The notes under the pieces are model-generated. The model saw nothing but the letters and a program-made list of their open reading frames with translations. It did no database searches and was not told the DNA's origin. From the NCBI GenBank assembly GCA_900539225.1, contig UQBO01000004.1:76907-140906 (forward strand): a stretch of 64,000 nucleotides of DNA, written 5' to 3'. This DNA comes from an uncultured Eubacteriales bacterium (GTDB lineage Bacteria > Bacillota > Clostridia > Tissierellales > Peptoniphilaceae). Below are positions 53,851 to 62,318 of this stretch, in pieces; position 1 is the first letter of the stretch, and each line of letters opens with the position of its first letter. Both the position numbers and the translations under genes were made by a program.

Positions 53851-55545
53851 ATGAAATTCGAAGACATAGAAAAGTACTACAAAAGAATAGATATAGTCAG
53901 CGAGGCAAACCTTATTAATTTTTACGCTACTCGCCTAGCAAGAACTAAAAGCTTTGATGAGAAAAACAGCATAATCAGAGCTGTAGACATAATCAAAAGG
54001 CGCTACGATAGCTTTTACGAGTATGTGTTTATAAGATATACACAGGATACTACAAATAAGTTCTTTAGTGATGAGTTTAATTATTTTGAAGCTAATGAGG
54101 ATGAGTTTAATAAGGCCTGTATTAAATTTGCTCAGACTTTATTAGATGATGATGACTTGGATAGGCTTAAGAAAAGATGGGGCAAATACTTCTTTGATAA
54201 ACTAGAGATAATGCAAAACCTATACTCTAAAGATGTTATTGGCTTAAATATTAACGAGAACAAAATATTAAAAGAAATTATTGACTATAGAGATTCGAGA
54301 GCCATCTATTGTGATGGTGAGAAAATTACTAATAAAAACTTATCTAAGTACATTTCCTTAGCTGATAGAGAAAAAAGAAGAAAGCTAATTATTGCTATGA
54401 ATAACAATAACGCAGAATGTAAAGGATATTACGAAGAAAAGTACAGAGACCTTGTTGTTATTAGGCATAAAATTGCAAAGAGGCTTGGCTTTGATGGCTA
54501 CCTTGACTTCTCTGACAAAGACAGATGCAGAATTGATTACGACCACAATGATATTGTTAGTTTCAGAAACGCGATAAAGAAGTATCTTGCTTCTAACACT
54601 CACATAATTGCTGATATACAAAAGGATAAGCTTGGCATAGATGCTTTATATACCTACGACCTAAGAGTCTACTTTAAAGACTACAATCCGAGCCCAATCA
54701 AAGATCCCTACCTATTGTTAAAGACAATATCTAAAAATTTAGAGAGATACAATCCATATCTATCAAAGATAATTAAAAAAATCTTCGATGAGAACAGTCT
54801 AGACTTGAGTCCAAGAGCTAATAAAGTCAATATGACATATGCCTCATACCTTCATAACTATGATATTTCATACATCTTTACTAATTATAAAGGAAGCGAT
54901 TTAGACTTTTCGAATTTTATCACTTGCCTAAGCTACACTTTGATTAACTATGTAAGCTCCTACAACGAGCTTATTGAGTATACAAACCCACAAGATGATA
55001 TAGTTCGCGCATACTCAACCGCCTTTGCCTTCATTATCTTAAGCTTTGCAGATGAACTATTTACTAAAGACGCCAAAAAGTATGCTCTTGCATATAAGAT
55101 AAAAGTTTTGTATGACATACTCTTCTACTGCTTGATAAATGAGTTTGAAGAAAGTCTCTACCTAGATATAAAGACTGATGTAGACGAAAGATATGAAATC
55201 TTTAGACAGCTTCACTCAGAGTATTTTCCTTTTTTAAAAATAGAGCAAGATGTTTTCGATGTCGGCATGTGGTGGCTTAATTACCACACCTTATTTAATA
55301 CGCCAATGCTGTCAATTAACTACGCTTTAGGCGCTTTAAGTGGCCTTGACTATTATAATAATTTCACAGATGACAGAGAAAATGCTTTAAAAAAAATGAC
55401 TACGCTTATGGAAAACGCCAGCAAAGAAGATTTCTTAAAAAGTATTGAGCTTAGTGGTCTTAAAAATCCATTCATCGAGGAAAATATTAAAGATATAGTA
55501 ATTAAATATATAGACAATTTAGCTAGTGAATACAAAAAAATATAG
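53851..55545 (+). CDS. M3 oligoendopeptidase homologue lacking the HExxH zinc motif
   Basis: A 564-residue protein whose length and segments follow M3 oligoendopeptidases: MKFEDIEKYYKR at the start, a helical N-lobe, RDLVVIRHKIAKRLGFDGYLDFSD, and a C-lobe with LYLDIKTDVDERYEIFRQLHSEYFPF (part), YHTLFNTPMLSINYALGALSG and SGLKNPFIEENI at the end. The place where active members have HExGHA reads NFITCLSYTLINYVS, so the zinc histidines and catalytic glutamate are gone, as is the third-ligand ExxSMxxE segment. It is intact and in frame, so it looks like a retained pseudo-enzyme. Start ATG at 53851 was preferred over 53842, which abuts the AAAGG site. Function unknown. Confidence 0.75.
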   Translation: MKFEDIEKYYKRIDIVSEANLINFYATRLARTKSFDEKNSIIRAVDIIKRRYDSFYEYVFIRYTQDTTNKFFSDEFNYFEANEDEFNKACIKFAQTLLDDDDLDRLKKRWGKYFFDKLEIMQNLYSKDVIGLNINENKILKEIIDYRDSRAIYCDGEKITNKNLSKYISLADREKRRKLIIAMNNNNAECKGYYEEKYRDLVVIRHKIAKRLGFDGYLDFSDKDRCRIDYDHNDIVSFRNAIKKYLASNTHIIADIQKDKLGIDALYTYDLRVYFKDYNPSPIKDPYLLLKTISKNLERYNPYLSKIIKKIFDENSLDLSPRANKVNMTYASYLHNYDISYIFTNYKGSDLDFSNFITCLSYTLINYVSSYNELIEYTNPQDDIVRAYSTAFAFIILSFADELFTKDAKKYALAYKIKVLYDILFYCLINEFEESLYLDIKTDVDERYEIFRQLHSEYFPFLKIEQDVFDVGMWWLNYHTLFNTPMLSINYALGALSGLDYYNNFTDDRENALKKMTTLMENASKEDFLKSIELSGLKNPFIEENIKDIVIKYIDNLASEYKKI

Positions 55546-55570
55546 AGGGCTCATGCTCCCTATATTTTTC
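55539..55570. terminator. Bidirectional terminator between M3-like gene and patB/malY
   Basis: ATATAG.AGGG and CTCCCTATAT form a stem (one bulged base) around CTCATG. TTTTTC follows on the plus strand and a run of T on the minus strand, so it serves both convergent genes. Confidence 0.82.
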
Positions 55571-55576
55571 TTTATA

Positions 55577-56740
55577 TTAACTTAATGCTTTTATCTCTTC
55601 AATCGATTTGTTAAAACGTTCTACTAAGAACTCAATTATCTTTCTTGGATAAGCTAGATTTATCCTGACAGAATACTTATCACCAAATGTTGTTCCGTCT
55701 GATAAGAATATCTTGTTCTTAATAAATATCTCATGCATTTTCTTTGGATCACAATTTAAATCAGATAAATCTACCCAGATTAAATAAGTTCCTTCAGGCT
55801 TTTGAAATTTAATGCCATCTATCTTAGAAAATTCTTCTGAAACATAGTTTATATTTCCTTCTAAGTACTTTATCATCTCTTTGTACCAGTCTCTGCTGTC
55901 ATTGTAGGCAGCTTTAAGAGCACATAAGCCAAATGGATTTACTCCACCCATTAAGGACTTACTAGCTACATCATTAACCTTTGCTCTTAAATCATCATCA
56001 GGGATTATAGCATATGAAGTAGTTAGACCTGCTATGTTGAACGTTTTTGATGGAGCCATAAAGGAAACCACTTTTTCATAATTTTTAAACAATCTCATCA
56101 TAGGCGTATAAAAATTGCCATTAAAAGTAAAATCTTGATGCATTTCGTCGCTTAATATATATAAGTTGTGTTTATAAGCAATTTCAGATATCTTTTCAAG
56201 CTCAGGCTTAGTCCACACTCTGCCAACCGGGTTGTGTGGATTGCAAAGTACTAGCGCTTTTGCCTCTTTAGCTTTTTCTTCTAAATCTTCAAAATCTATC
56301 TTGTATTTGCCATCTTCAAAAAGTAGTTTATTTTCAATAATCTCCATATTCTTTAAGTTAGAGAACTTAAAGAATGGTGGATAAACCGGTGTCTGTATAA
56401 TGATCTTCTCGCCATCTTCTATCATACTTCTAATAAGAAGATCAAGTCCTGGAACAATACCTGGTGTAAATAGTATCCACTCTTTCTTAATATCAAGCTC
56501 ATGCATATCCTTTTGCCAATTTATTATTGCCTCATAATCATCATCGCTTGGAATTGTATAGCTGTAAAAATCTTTATCAGCTCTCTTAAGACAAGCAGCT
56601 TTAACCTCAGGTGCAGTTTTAAAATCCATATCTGCCATTGTAAATGGTATTACTGAATCATCATTGCCTGCTAAACGAGAAAGTTCATACTTAGCACTTG
56701 ATAAAGATCTTCTATCAATTATTTCATCAAAATCAAACAT
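55577..56740 (-). CDS. MalY/PatB family PLP-dependent aminotransferase or cystathionine beta-lyase
   Basis: A 387-residue fold-type I enzyme: PFTMADMDFKTAPEV at the start, LVLCNPHNPVGRVW, LSDEMHQDF, the PLP lysine in MAPSKTFNIAGL (about residue 232), and KPEGTYLIWVDLSDL. Known relatives cleave cystathionine or act as aminotransferases and, in MalY, as regulators. Which activity applies here is not clear from sequence. It lies 21 bases after yitT. Confidence 0.9.
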   Translation of the reverse strand: MFDFDEIIDRRSLSSAKYELSRLAGNDDSVIPFTMADMDFKTAPEVKAACLKRADKDFYSYTIPSDDDYEAIINWQKDMHELDIKKEWILFTPGIVPGLDLLIRSMIEDGEKIIIQTPVYPPFFKFSNLKNMEIIENKLLFEDGKYKIDFEDLEEKAKEAKALVLCNPHNPVGRVWTKPELEKISEIAYKHNLYILSDEMHQDFTFNGNFYTPMMRLFKNYEKVVSFMAPSKTFNIAGLTTSYAIIPDDDLRAKVNDVASKSLMGGVNPFGLCALKAAYNDSRDWYKEMIKYLEGNINYVSEEFSKIDGIKFQKPEGTYLIWVDLSDLNCDPKKMHEIFIKNKIFLSDGTTFGDKYSVRINLAYPRKIIEFLVERFNKSIEEIKALS

Positions 56741-56761
56741 AGTACCTCCAAAAGTAAATTA

Positions 56762-57610
56762 TTAGTCTAAAATATTTCTCCATCTAAATCCATATACTTC
56801 ACTAGCATTCATTACTACCAAGAATGAATTAGGTGCATTCTTTTGAATAAATCTCTTAAGAAGCAAGTAATCCCTTCTTGAACAAACAGTCATAATAACC
56901 GTACGCTCTTCGCCAGTATAAGCTCCAACAGCTTTGTAAAGGTTAGCTGAGTGATTAAGGTCCTTAACTATGTAATTCTTAACAAGTTCTGGATCTTCAG
57001 TATTTATGATGATGTTTTTAGATGTGTTCAAACCATCTATAGTAAAATCTATGATTAGTCCATTCATTATTATTCCTAGTAAAGAATAAAGTCCTATCTC
57101 TAAGCCAAATACTATGCCTACAAATAATGTGATTACTAGGTCACATAAAAGTACTCCCTTGCCTAAATCAAGCCCTGTGAATTTATTTATGATCTTTGAT
57201 AATATATCTGTTCCGCCAATAGATGCATATTGATTAAGTATGATGGCCATACCTACTGCAGAAACTATAACTGCAATAATCATTTGTAAGAGCATGTCAT
57301 CAACTATCGGACCATCTAGCGGAATTACTTTTTCTAAAATAAATATTATAAACGAAATACCAAGTGATGTAAGTACTGTCTTTATACCAAATTTATTACC
57401 TATAAATAAAAAACCTAGCGCGAACAAAACTATATTCGTTGCAAATAAAACATAGCTCATTGGCAAATTTAATAAGTATGACAAGACTATGGCTATACCT
57501 GTGGCTCCACCTATAGTCATATTCGTTGGAGTTAAAAAGAAATAAACAGCTATGGCAACCATAAAGGCTCCCAAAACTATTAATAAATTAGACTTTAATT
57601 TTGCGTTCAT
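56762..57610 (-). CDS. YitT family membrane protein (DUF2179)
   Basis: A 282-residue protein with five to six membrane helices in the first 190 residues (TPTNMTIGGATGIAIVLSYL, NQYASIGGTDILSKI) and a C-terminal cytoplasmic DUF2179 domain (RTVIMTVCSRRDYLLLKRFI, NASEVYGFRW). Its function is not established. ATG at 57610 was chosen (GGAAGG site); the longer frame reaches back into the gcv hairpin. It may be reached by read-through from gcvPB. Confidence 0.88.
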   Translation of the reverse strand: MNAKLKSNLLIVLGAFMVAIAVYFFLTPTNMTIGGATGIAIVLSYLLNLPMSYVLFATNIVLFALGFLFIGNKFGIKTVLTSLGISFIIFILEKVIPLDGPIVDDMLLQMIIAVIVSAVGMAIILNQYASIGGTDILSKIINKFTGLDLGKGVLLCDLVITLFVGIVFGLEIGLYSLLGIIMNGLIIDFTIDGLNTSKNIIINTEDPELVKNYIVKDLNHSANLYKAVGAYTGEERTVIMTVCSRRDYLLLKRFIQKNAPNSFLVVMNASEVYGFRWRNILD

Positions 57611-57642
57611 TTTATACCTTCCTACAAAATAATTATGTATTA

Positions 57643-57662
57643 GGGGCACTTATTTGTGCCCC
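57643..57662 (-). terminator. Hairpin after gcvPB, partial terminator
   Basis: A perfect 7-bp GGGGCAC/GTGCCCC stem with a 6-base loop, followed on the minus strand only by an AT-rich stretch (TAATACATAATTATTTT). It probably ends or thins transcription before yitT. Confidence 0.55.
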
Positions 57663-57676
57663 AATTATATTACTTA

Positions 57677-59146
57677 CTATTGTTCTTCTTCTTTAGTGTA
57701 GACTAAAACTGGCTTTCTAGCTGCCAATGTTTCATCTGGTCTACATACCTTTGTTGTTAATGGTGCATTTAGTAAGTCTTCTGGATTTTCTTTAGCTACC
57801 TTAGCTATATCGTTAAGAGCAGCTGCATATGCATCCAATGTTTCTTTACTTTCTGTTTCAGTTGGTTCAATCATTAATGCTTCATGAACAATTAATGGGA
57901 AGTATACTGTTGGTGGATGGAATCCTCTGTCGATTAGTCCCTTAGCAACATCAAGTGTTGTTACGCCAGCATCAGCATTCTTAAGTCCGCCTAAAACAAA
58001 TTCGTGCATACAAATTGTATCATATGGCACATTGTAATTTTCTTTTAATAAGCTTAGTAGATAGTTTGCGTTTAATACAGCATTTGTTGATGCTTTTCTT
58101 AAACCATCTGAGCCCATTGTTAAGATATATGTGTAAGCTCTTACTAGGATAGCGAAGTGTCCATAGAAGTCTTTTACTTTACCAATACTTTCTGGTCTGT
58201 TATAGTCAAGGAAGTATTTATCGCCGTTTTTAGCTATAACTGGCTTAGGTAAGTATGGAATTAATTCCTTCTTACATCCTACTGGACCTGCACCTGGTCC
58301 TCCTCCACCGTGTGGTGTAGAGAAAGTCTTATGAGTGTTAAAGTGAACTACATCAAAGCCCATGTCTCCAGGTCTTGAGTGTCCCATAACAGCGTTCATG
58401 TTAGCTCCGTCGTAATATAGTAGACCGCCTTTTTTATGAACTATCTCAGCAATCTTTTCAATGTTTTTATCAAACAAGCCTAATGTGTTAGGATTTGTAA
58501 GCATTAGACCAGCTACTTCTTCTGTCATAGCTGCTTCTAGTGCTTCTAGATCAACTAAGCCATTCTCATCAGATTTAATTTCTATAGGAGTAAAACCTCC
58601 CATAGAGCATGTTGCAGGGTTTGTACCGTGAGCAGAGTCAGGAATTATCATCTTGTTTCTGTTCATATCGCCTCTTGCTTCATGATAAGCTCTGATTAAA
58701 AGAACACCTGTTAATTCTCCGTGAGCACCAGCTGCTGGTTGTAGTGTAGCTGCATCCATACCTGAAATTTCAGCTAATGATTCAGCTAAATCATACATTA
58801 ATTTTAAAGCGCCTTGTGTGCATCCGTCGCCTTGATATGGATGAAGATTTTTAAAACCATTTAGGCCAACTATTTCTTCATTAATCTTAGGGTTATACTT
58901 CATTGTGCATGATCCAAGTGGATACATGCCAGTATCAAGTCCGTAGTTTTTCATTGAAAGATTTGTATAGTGTCTTACTACGTCAACCTCAGATAATTCA
59001 GGTAAATCAAGTTCTTCTTTGTTTAAATATTCATTTGGAATTACGCTATCTAATTTTAAATCATCAACGTCAAGATCTGGTAAATTGTATCCAGTTCTAC
59101 CGGGTCTTGAAATTTCAAATATTATTTTGTCATATCTATCTAACAT
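57677..59146 (-). CDS. gcvPB: Glycine dehydrogenase (decarboxylating) subunit 2
   Basis: A 489-residue half of the split P-protein. The PLP lysine lies in HFNTHKTFSTPHGGGGPG (about residue 275). The N-terminus has YNLPDLDVDD, MYPLGSCTMKYNPKI and the C-terminus PTETESKETLD. With GcvPA it decarboxylates glycine and loads the aminomethyl group on GcvH. It overlaps gcvPA by 7 bases. Confidence 0.96.
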   Translation of the reverse strand: MLDRYDKIIFEISRPGRTGYNLPDLDVDDLKLDSVIPNEYLNKEELDLPELSEVDVVRHYTNLSMKNYGLDTGMYPLGSCTMKYNPKINEEIVGLNGFKNLHPYQGDGCTQGALKLMYDLAESLAEISGMDAATLQPAAGAHGELTGVLLIRAYHEARGDMNRNKMIIPDSAHGTNPATCSMGGFTPIEIKSDENGLVDLEALEAAMTEEVAGLMLTNPNTLGLFDKNIEKIAEIVHKKGGLLYYDGANMNAVMGHSRPGDMGFDVVHFNTHKTFSTPHGGGGPGAGPVGCKKELIPYLPKPVIAKNGDKYFLDYNRPESIGKVKDFYGHFAILVRAYTYILTMGSDGLRKASTNAVLNANYLLSLLKENYNVPYDTICMHEFVLGGLKNADAGVTTLDVAKGLIDRGFHPPTVYFPLIVHEALMIEPTETESKETLDAYAAALNDIAKVAKENPEDLLNAPLTTKVCRPDETLAARKPVLVYTKEEEQ

Positions 59147-60492
59147 TCAACACCCTCCAATACCTTAACTAATTTATCCATTTCTTCTTTTGTTCTCTTT
59201 TCAGTAACAGCAAGCATAAATGTGTTCTTGTATTCATCGCCATAGAACCATGAAAGCTTAAATGCGTCCATGAAACCGTTAGCTTTAAGAGCATCATTAA
59301 TCTTATCTACGCATATATCACTTGTGATAACAAATTCTTTATAGAATGGTTTATTATATAATAATTTAAATTTACCAGACTTGCAAAGTTCTTTTTGTAG
59401 ATAATGAGCTTTTATAGCGCATTGTTCAGAAACTTCTCTTAAGCCCTTCTTACCCATAAGTGCCATGTAAATTGTTGCGCAAAGTACGTTTAAACCTTGG
59501 TTTGAGCAGATGTTTGAAGTAGCTTTATCTCTTCTGATATGTTGTTCTCTAGCTGTTAGTGTTAGTACCCAAGATCTCTTACCATCTTTATCAACTGTTT
59601 GACCAGCGATTCTACCTGGTAATTTTCTCATGAACTTATCAGTTGATGAGATAAATCCAAGGTATGGTCCACCATAAGATAGTGGTATACCAAATGGTTG
59701 TGCTTCACCAACAACGATATCTGCACCATAGTCACCAGGTCTTTGAAGTATACCTAGTGAGTTAGTGTCAACGTCAGCGATGAAGTAAGTCTTCTTTAAC
59801 TCATGAGTTAAGTCGCAAGCAGCCTTCATGTCTTCAATAACGCCGAAGAAGTTTGGACTTTGCATAATTACACATGCAGCGTCATCACTTAGTTTCTTCT
59901 TTAAATCATCTAAGTCAGTAGCACCATCTTTAATGTCTACTTCAACAACTTCGATGTTGTGGCTGTGTGTATATGTGTCTAAAACCATTCTAGCTGATGG
60001 GCTTAGTGCTTTTGATACTATAACTTGTTTCTTACGAGTTGTGTTGCAGCACATAAGAGCTGATTCAACAACACCATTAGAATTATCATATAGTGAAGCG
60101 TTTGTAATAGGTAGACCTACTAAGTTACTCATCATTGTTTGGAACTCGAATATCATTTGTAGAGTTCCTTGAGATACTTCTGGTTGATAAGGTGTATATG
60201 AAGTATAGTATTCACTTCTTGAAGCAATAGCTCCGATTACTGAAGGAATATAGTGATCATATGCTCCTGCTCCTAAGAAACATACTTTCTTATCTGTTGA
60301 GCAGTTCATATCTGCAAGATTATTCATAATCTTTCTAACTTCTAATTCTGATTTGTGTTTAGGTAAATTTAATTCTCCATTAAATCTAACACTTTCAGGA
60401 ATACAATCAAAAAGATCTTCTTCAGACTTTACACCTATCTTGTCAAGCATCTCTTTTATATTTTCGGGAGTTTGACTAAGATATGGATACAT
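59140..60492 (-). CDS. gcvPA: Glycine dehydrogenase (decarboxylating) subunit 1
   Basis: A 450-residue N-terminal half of the split P-protein: YPYLSQTPENIKEMLDKIG at the start, GAGAYDHYIPSVI, SYTPYQPEVSQGTLQMIFEFQTM (part: TPYQPEVSQGTLQ) and REQHIRRDKATSNICSNQGL. It lacks the PLP lysine, which GcvPB provides. It lies one base after gcvH. Confidence 0.96.
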   Translation of the reverse strand: MYPYLSQTPENIKEMLDKIGVKSEEDLFDCIPESVRFNGELNLPKHKSELEVRKIMNNLADMNCSTDKKVCFLGAGAYDHYIPSVIGAIASRSEYYTSYTPYQPEVSQGTLQMIFEFQTMMSNLVGLPITNASLYDNSNGVVESALMCCNTTRKKQVIVSKALSPSARMVLDTYTHSHNIEVVEVDIKDGATDLDDLKKKLSDDAACVIMQSPNFFGVIEDMKAACDLTHELKKTYFIADVDTNSLGILQRPGDYGADIVVGEAQPFGIPLSYGGPYLGFISSTDKFMRKLPGRIAGQTVDKDGKRSWVLTLTAREQHIRRDKATSNICSNQGLNVLCATIYMALMGKKGLREVSEQCAIKAHYLQKELCKSGKFKLLYNKPFYKEFVITSDICVDKINDALKANGFMDAFKLSWFYGDEYKNTFMLAVTEKRTKEEMDKLVKVLEGVEC

Positions 60493-60493
60493 A

Positions 60494-60874
60494 CTAATCC
60501 TCCTTAGCGAATTCAGCGTATTTTTCGTCGTCCATTAAGTCGTCTAATTCAGATGGGTCGCTCATTTCAATCTTGAATATCCAAGCATCGTAAGGTCCTT
60601 CATTGATTAGAGCTGGTTCGTCATCAAGTTCTTCGTTAACTTCAACTATCTTTCCGCTAGCTGCTGTAAATACTTCTGAAGCTGCCTTTACTGATTCAAC
60701 TGAAGCTGCTGCATCGCCTTTTTCAAATTCATCATCGATTTCAGGAAGTTCAACGTAAACTATGTCACCTAAGTTGTGTTGAGCATAGTCTGCTAAACCG
60801 ATAGTAGCGATGTTTCCATCAACTTTAACCCATTCATGATCTTCTGTGTAAAGTAAACCTTTTTTAATTTCCAT
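60494..60874 (-). CDS. gcvH: Glycine cleavage system H protein
   Basis: A 126-residue lipoyl carrier. It has DHEWVKVDGNIATIGLADYAQ, the lipoylated lysine in ASVESVKAASE (about residue 64), and NEGPYDAWIFKIE. It shuttles the aminomethyl and redox groups between P, T and L proteins. An L-protein (dihydrolipoyl dehydrogenase) is not in this window. It starts behind an AGGAGG site. Confidence 0.97.
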   Translation of the reverse strand: MEIKKGLLYTEDHEWVKVDGNIATIGLADYAQHNLGDIVYVELPEIDDEFEKGDAAASVESVKAASEVFTAASGKIVEVNEELDDEPALINEGPYDAWIFKIEMSDPSELDDLMDDEKYAEFAKED

Positions 60875-60902
60875 AATAATTTCCTCCTATATTTTTATAA
60901 TA

Positions 60903-62000
60903 TTATTTTACGTCTTTTAAGAATTTTCTGCTAATTTGTTTAGCTTTTTGAGCCTTACCTCTGATAATTACATCAAATTCAGCACCCATTTCCTTGTAAG
61001 ATGCATCGATTAGTGCGTTACCTATCTTTTTGCCAAGTGTTGGAGAAAGATATCCTGTTGTTACGTAACCAATCTTCTTGCCATCTTTTTCAATTTCATA
61101 GCCTTCTCTTGGTATAGGCTTATCAATCATTTCGAAGCCAACAAGTGTTCTCTTCTTTTCTTCTTTGATTTTCTTAAGAGCTTCTTTACCAATAAAGTCA
61201 GCTTCTTGATCAAGTTTTACGAAGAAGTTTAATCCGCCTTCTACTGGAGAAATATCTTGTGATATTTCATGGCCGTATAATGGTAGCATTGCTTCAAATC
61301 TAAGTGTATCTCTGCATCCTAGTCCGCATGGTTCGATACCAAACTCTTCTCCAGCCTTCATCACTTCTTCATAAAGATGTACTATAGATTTGTTATCAGT
61401 GTAAATTTCAAATCCGTCTTCGCCAGTGTAACCAGTTCTTGAGATTAAAACCTTTTTACCAGCTAATTCAAATCCATCAATAAAGTGGAAGAATTTGATT
61501 GTGTCTAAATCAACATCAGTTAATTTTTGTACAGCTTTTTGAGCAAGAGGTCCTTGAACAGCTATTTGAGATGTTTGATCAGAAACGTTTTCAACCTTAA
61601 CATCAAAGTTTTTAGCTTGTTTTGTAATCCATTCAACGTCTTTTTCAACGTTTGCAGCGTTAATTACAAGGTAGAACTTATCTTGATTAAATCTGTAAAC
61701 AAGTAAGTCATCTACTGCACCACCGTCTTCGTAGCACATAATGTTGTATTGTACTTGACCATCTTCAATAACAGTTAGATCATTAGTAATTAGATGATTT
61801 ACAAAATCAAATGCATCCTTACCTGTAACCCATACTTCACCCATGTGAGATACGTCAAATACACCAAGTTTTTGTCTTACTGCATTGTGTTCTTCGATTA
61901 ATCCTGAGTATTGAACAGGTAGTAACCATCCAGCATAATTAACAATTTTGCCGCCTAGTTTAACATGTTCATCGTATAAAGCAGTTTTTTTGCCTTCCAT
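60903..62000 (-). CDS. gcvT: Aminomethyltransferase (glycine cleavage T protein)
   Basis: A 365-residue protein that transfers the methylene group to tetrahydrofolate and releases ammonia. It has VQYSGLIEEHNAVRQKLGVFDVSHMGE (part: GVFDVSHMGE), QVQYNIMCYEDGGAVDDLLVYR (part), the folate-site ISRTGYTGEDGFEIY and GCRDTLRFEA. It is the first gene of gcvT-H-PA-PB. It has an AAGGAGG site 7 bases before ATG and a leader of about 190 bases with hairpins and a possible small ORF. Confidence 0.96.
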   Translation of the reverse strand: MEGKKTALYDEHVKLGGKIVNYAGWLLPVQYSGLIEEHNAVRQKLGVFDVSHMGEVWVTGKDAFDFVNHLITNDLTVIEDGQVQYNIMCYEDGGAVDDLLVYRFNQDKFYLVINAANVEKDVEWITKQAKNFDVKVENVSDQTSQIAVQGPLAQKAVQKLTDVDLDTIKFFHFIDGFELAGKKVLISRTGYTGEDGFEIYTDNKSIVHLYEEVMKAGEEFGIEPCGLGCRDTLRFEAMLPLYGHEISQDISPVEGGLNFFVKLDQEADFIGKEALKKIKEEKKRTLVGFEMIDKPIPREGYEIEKDGKKIGYVTTGYLSPTLGKKIGNALIDASYKEMGAEFDVIIRGKAQKAKQISRKFLKDVK

Positions 62001-62192
62001 TTTTCATCCTCCTTAATCTACAATTATAATATACAATATTTCTTATCTTTTTACAAGGAATATTTTGAAATATGCCTATATGGCTTAGATACAAAATATA
62101 AGGCCTCCTTATAAAAGAAATATTGCTATTTATCGTTTTAGTGGTAATGTCTATAAAAATACTTTACTATAGTTCATAGACAAACCATCACT
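62001..62192 (-). promoter_or_regulatory. Long structured leader of the gcv operon
   Basis: From the inferred transcript start near 62189 to gcvT, the minus strand can form a first hairpin (AGTG..GTCTAT with ATAGAC..CACT, 62140-62192) and a second one, TATAAGG/CCTTATA around AGG (62097-62113), which hides an AAGGAGG ribosome-site-like sequence. No glycine-aptamer motifs are present. A 41-codon frame beginning TTG at 62094 lies 9 bases after that AAGGAGG and runs past the gcvT start to a TGA at 61969. Role unknown. Confidence 0.5.
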
Positions 62193-62195
62193 ATT

Positions 62196-62204
62196 ATTAT
62201 ACCA
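62196..62204 (-). promoter_or_regulatory. Extended -10 promoter of the gcv operon
   Basis: TGGTATAAT on the minus strand is a perfect extended -10; no good -35 lies at 17 bases upstream. Confidence 0.65.
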
Positions 62205-62260
62205 TATAAATCTTTTTTTTACTATTAAAATAGCTTTTATTTTTACTAATTTGCAAATAA

Positions 62261-62289
62261 TTGTATTCAGTGAGTGATTGTAGTATAAT
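62261..62289 (+). promoter_or_regulatory. Promoter of the ABC-F gene
   Basis: TTGTAT (62261-62266) and TATAAT (62284-62289), spacing 17, followed by an AAAGGAG ribosome site. It is divergent from the gcv promoter; the stretch 62205-62260 between them shows only AT-rich sequence. Confidence 0.75.
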
Positions 62290-62318
62290 TAGTATAATAA
62301 AGAGTAAAGGAGCACGCT

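Noticed and set aside
62001..62192. A second glycine riboswitch in front of gcvT
   Set aside because: The GGGAGAG, ACCGAAGG and TCTCAGGT motifs seen at 26470-26634 are absent here.
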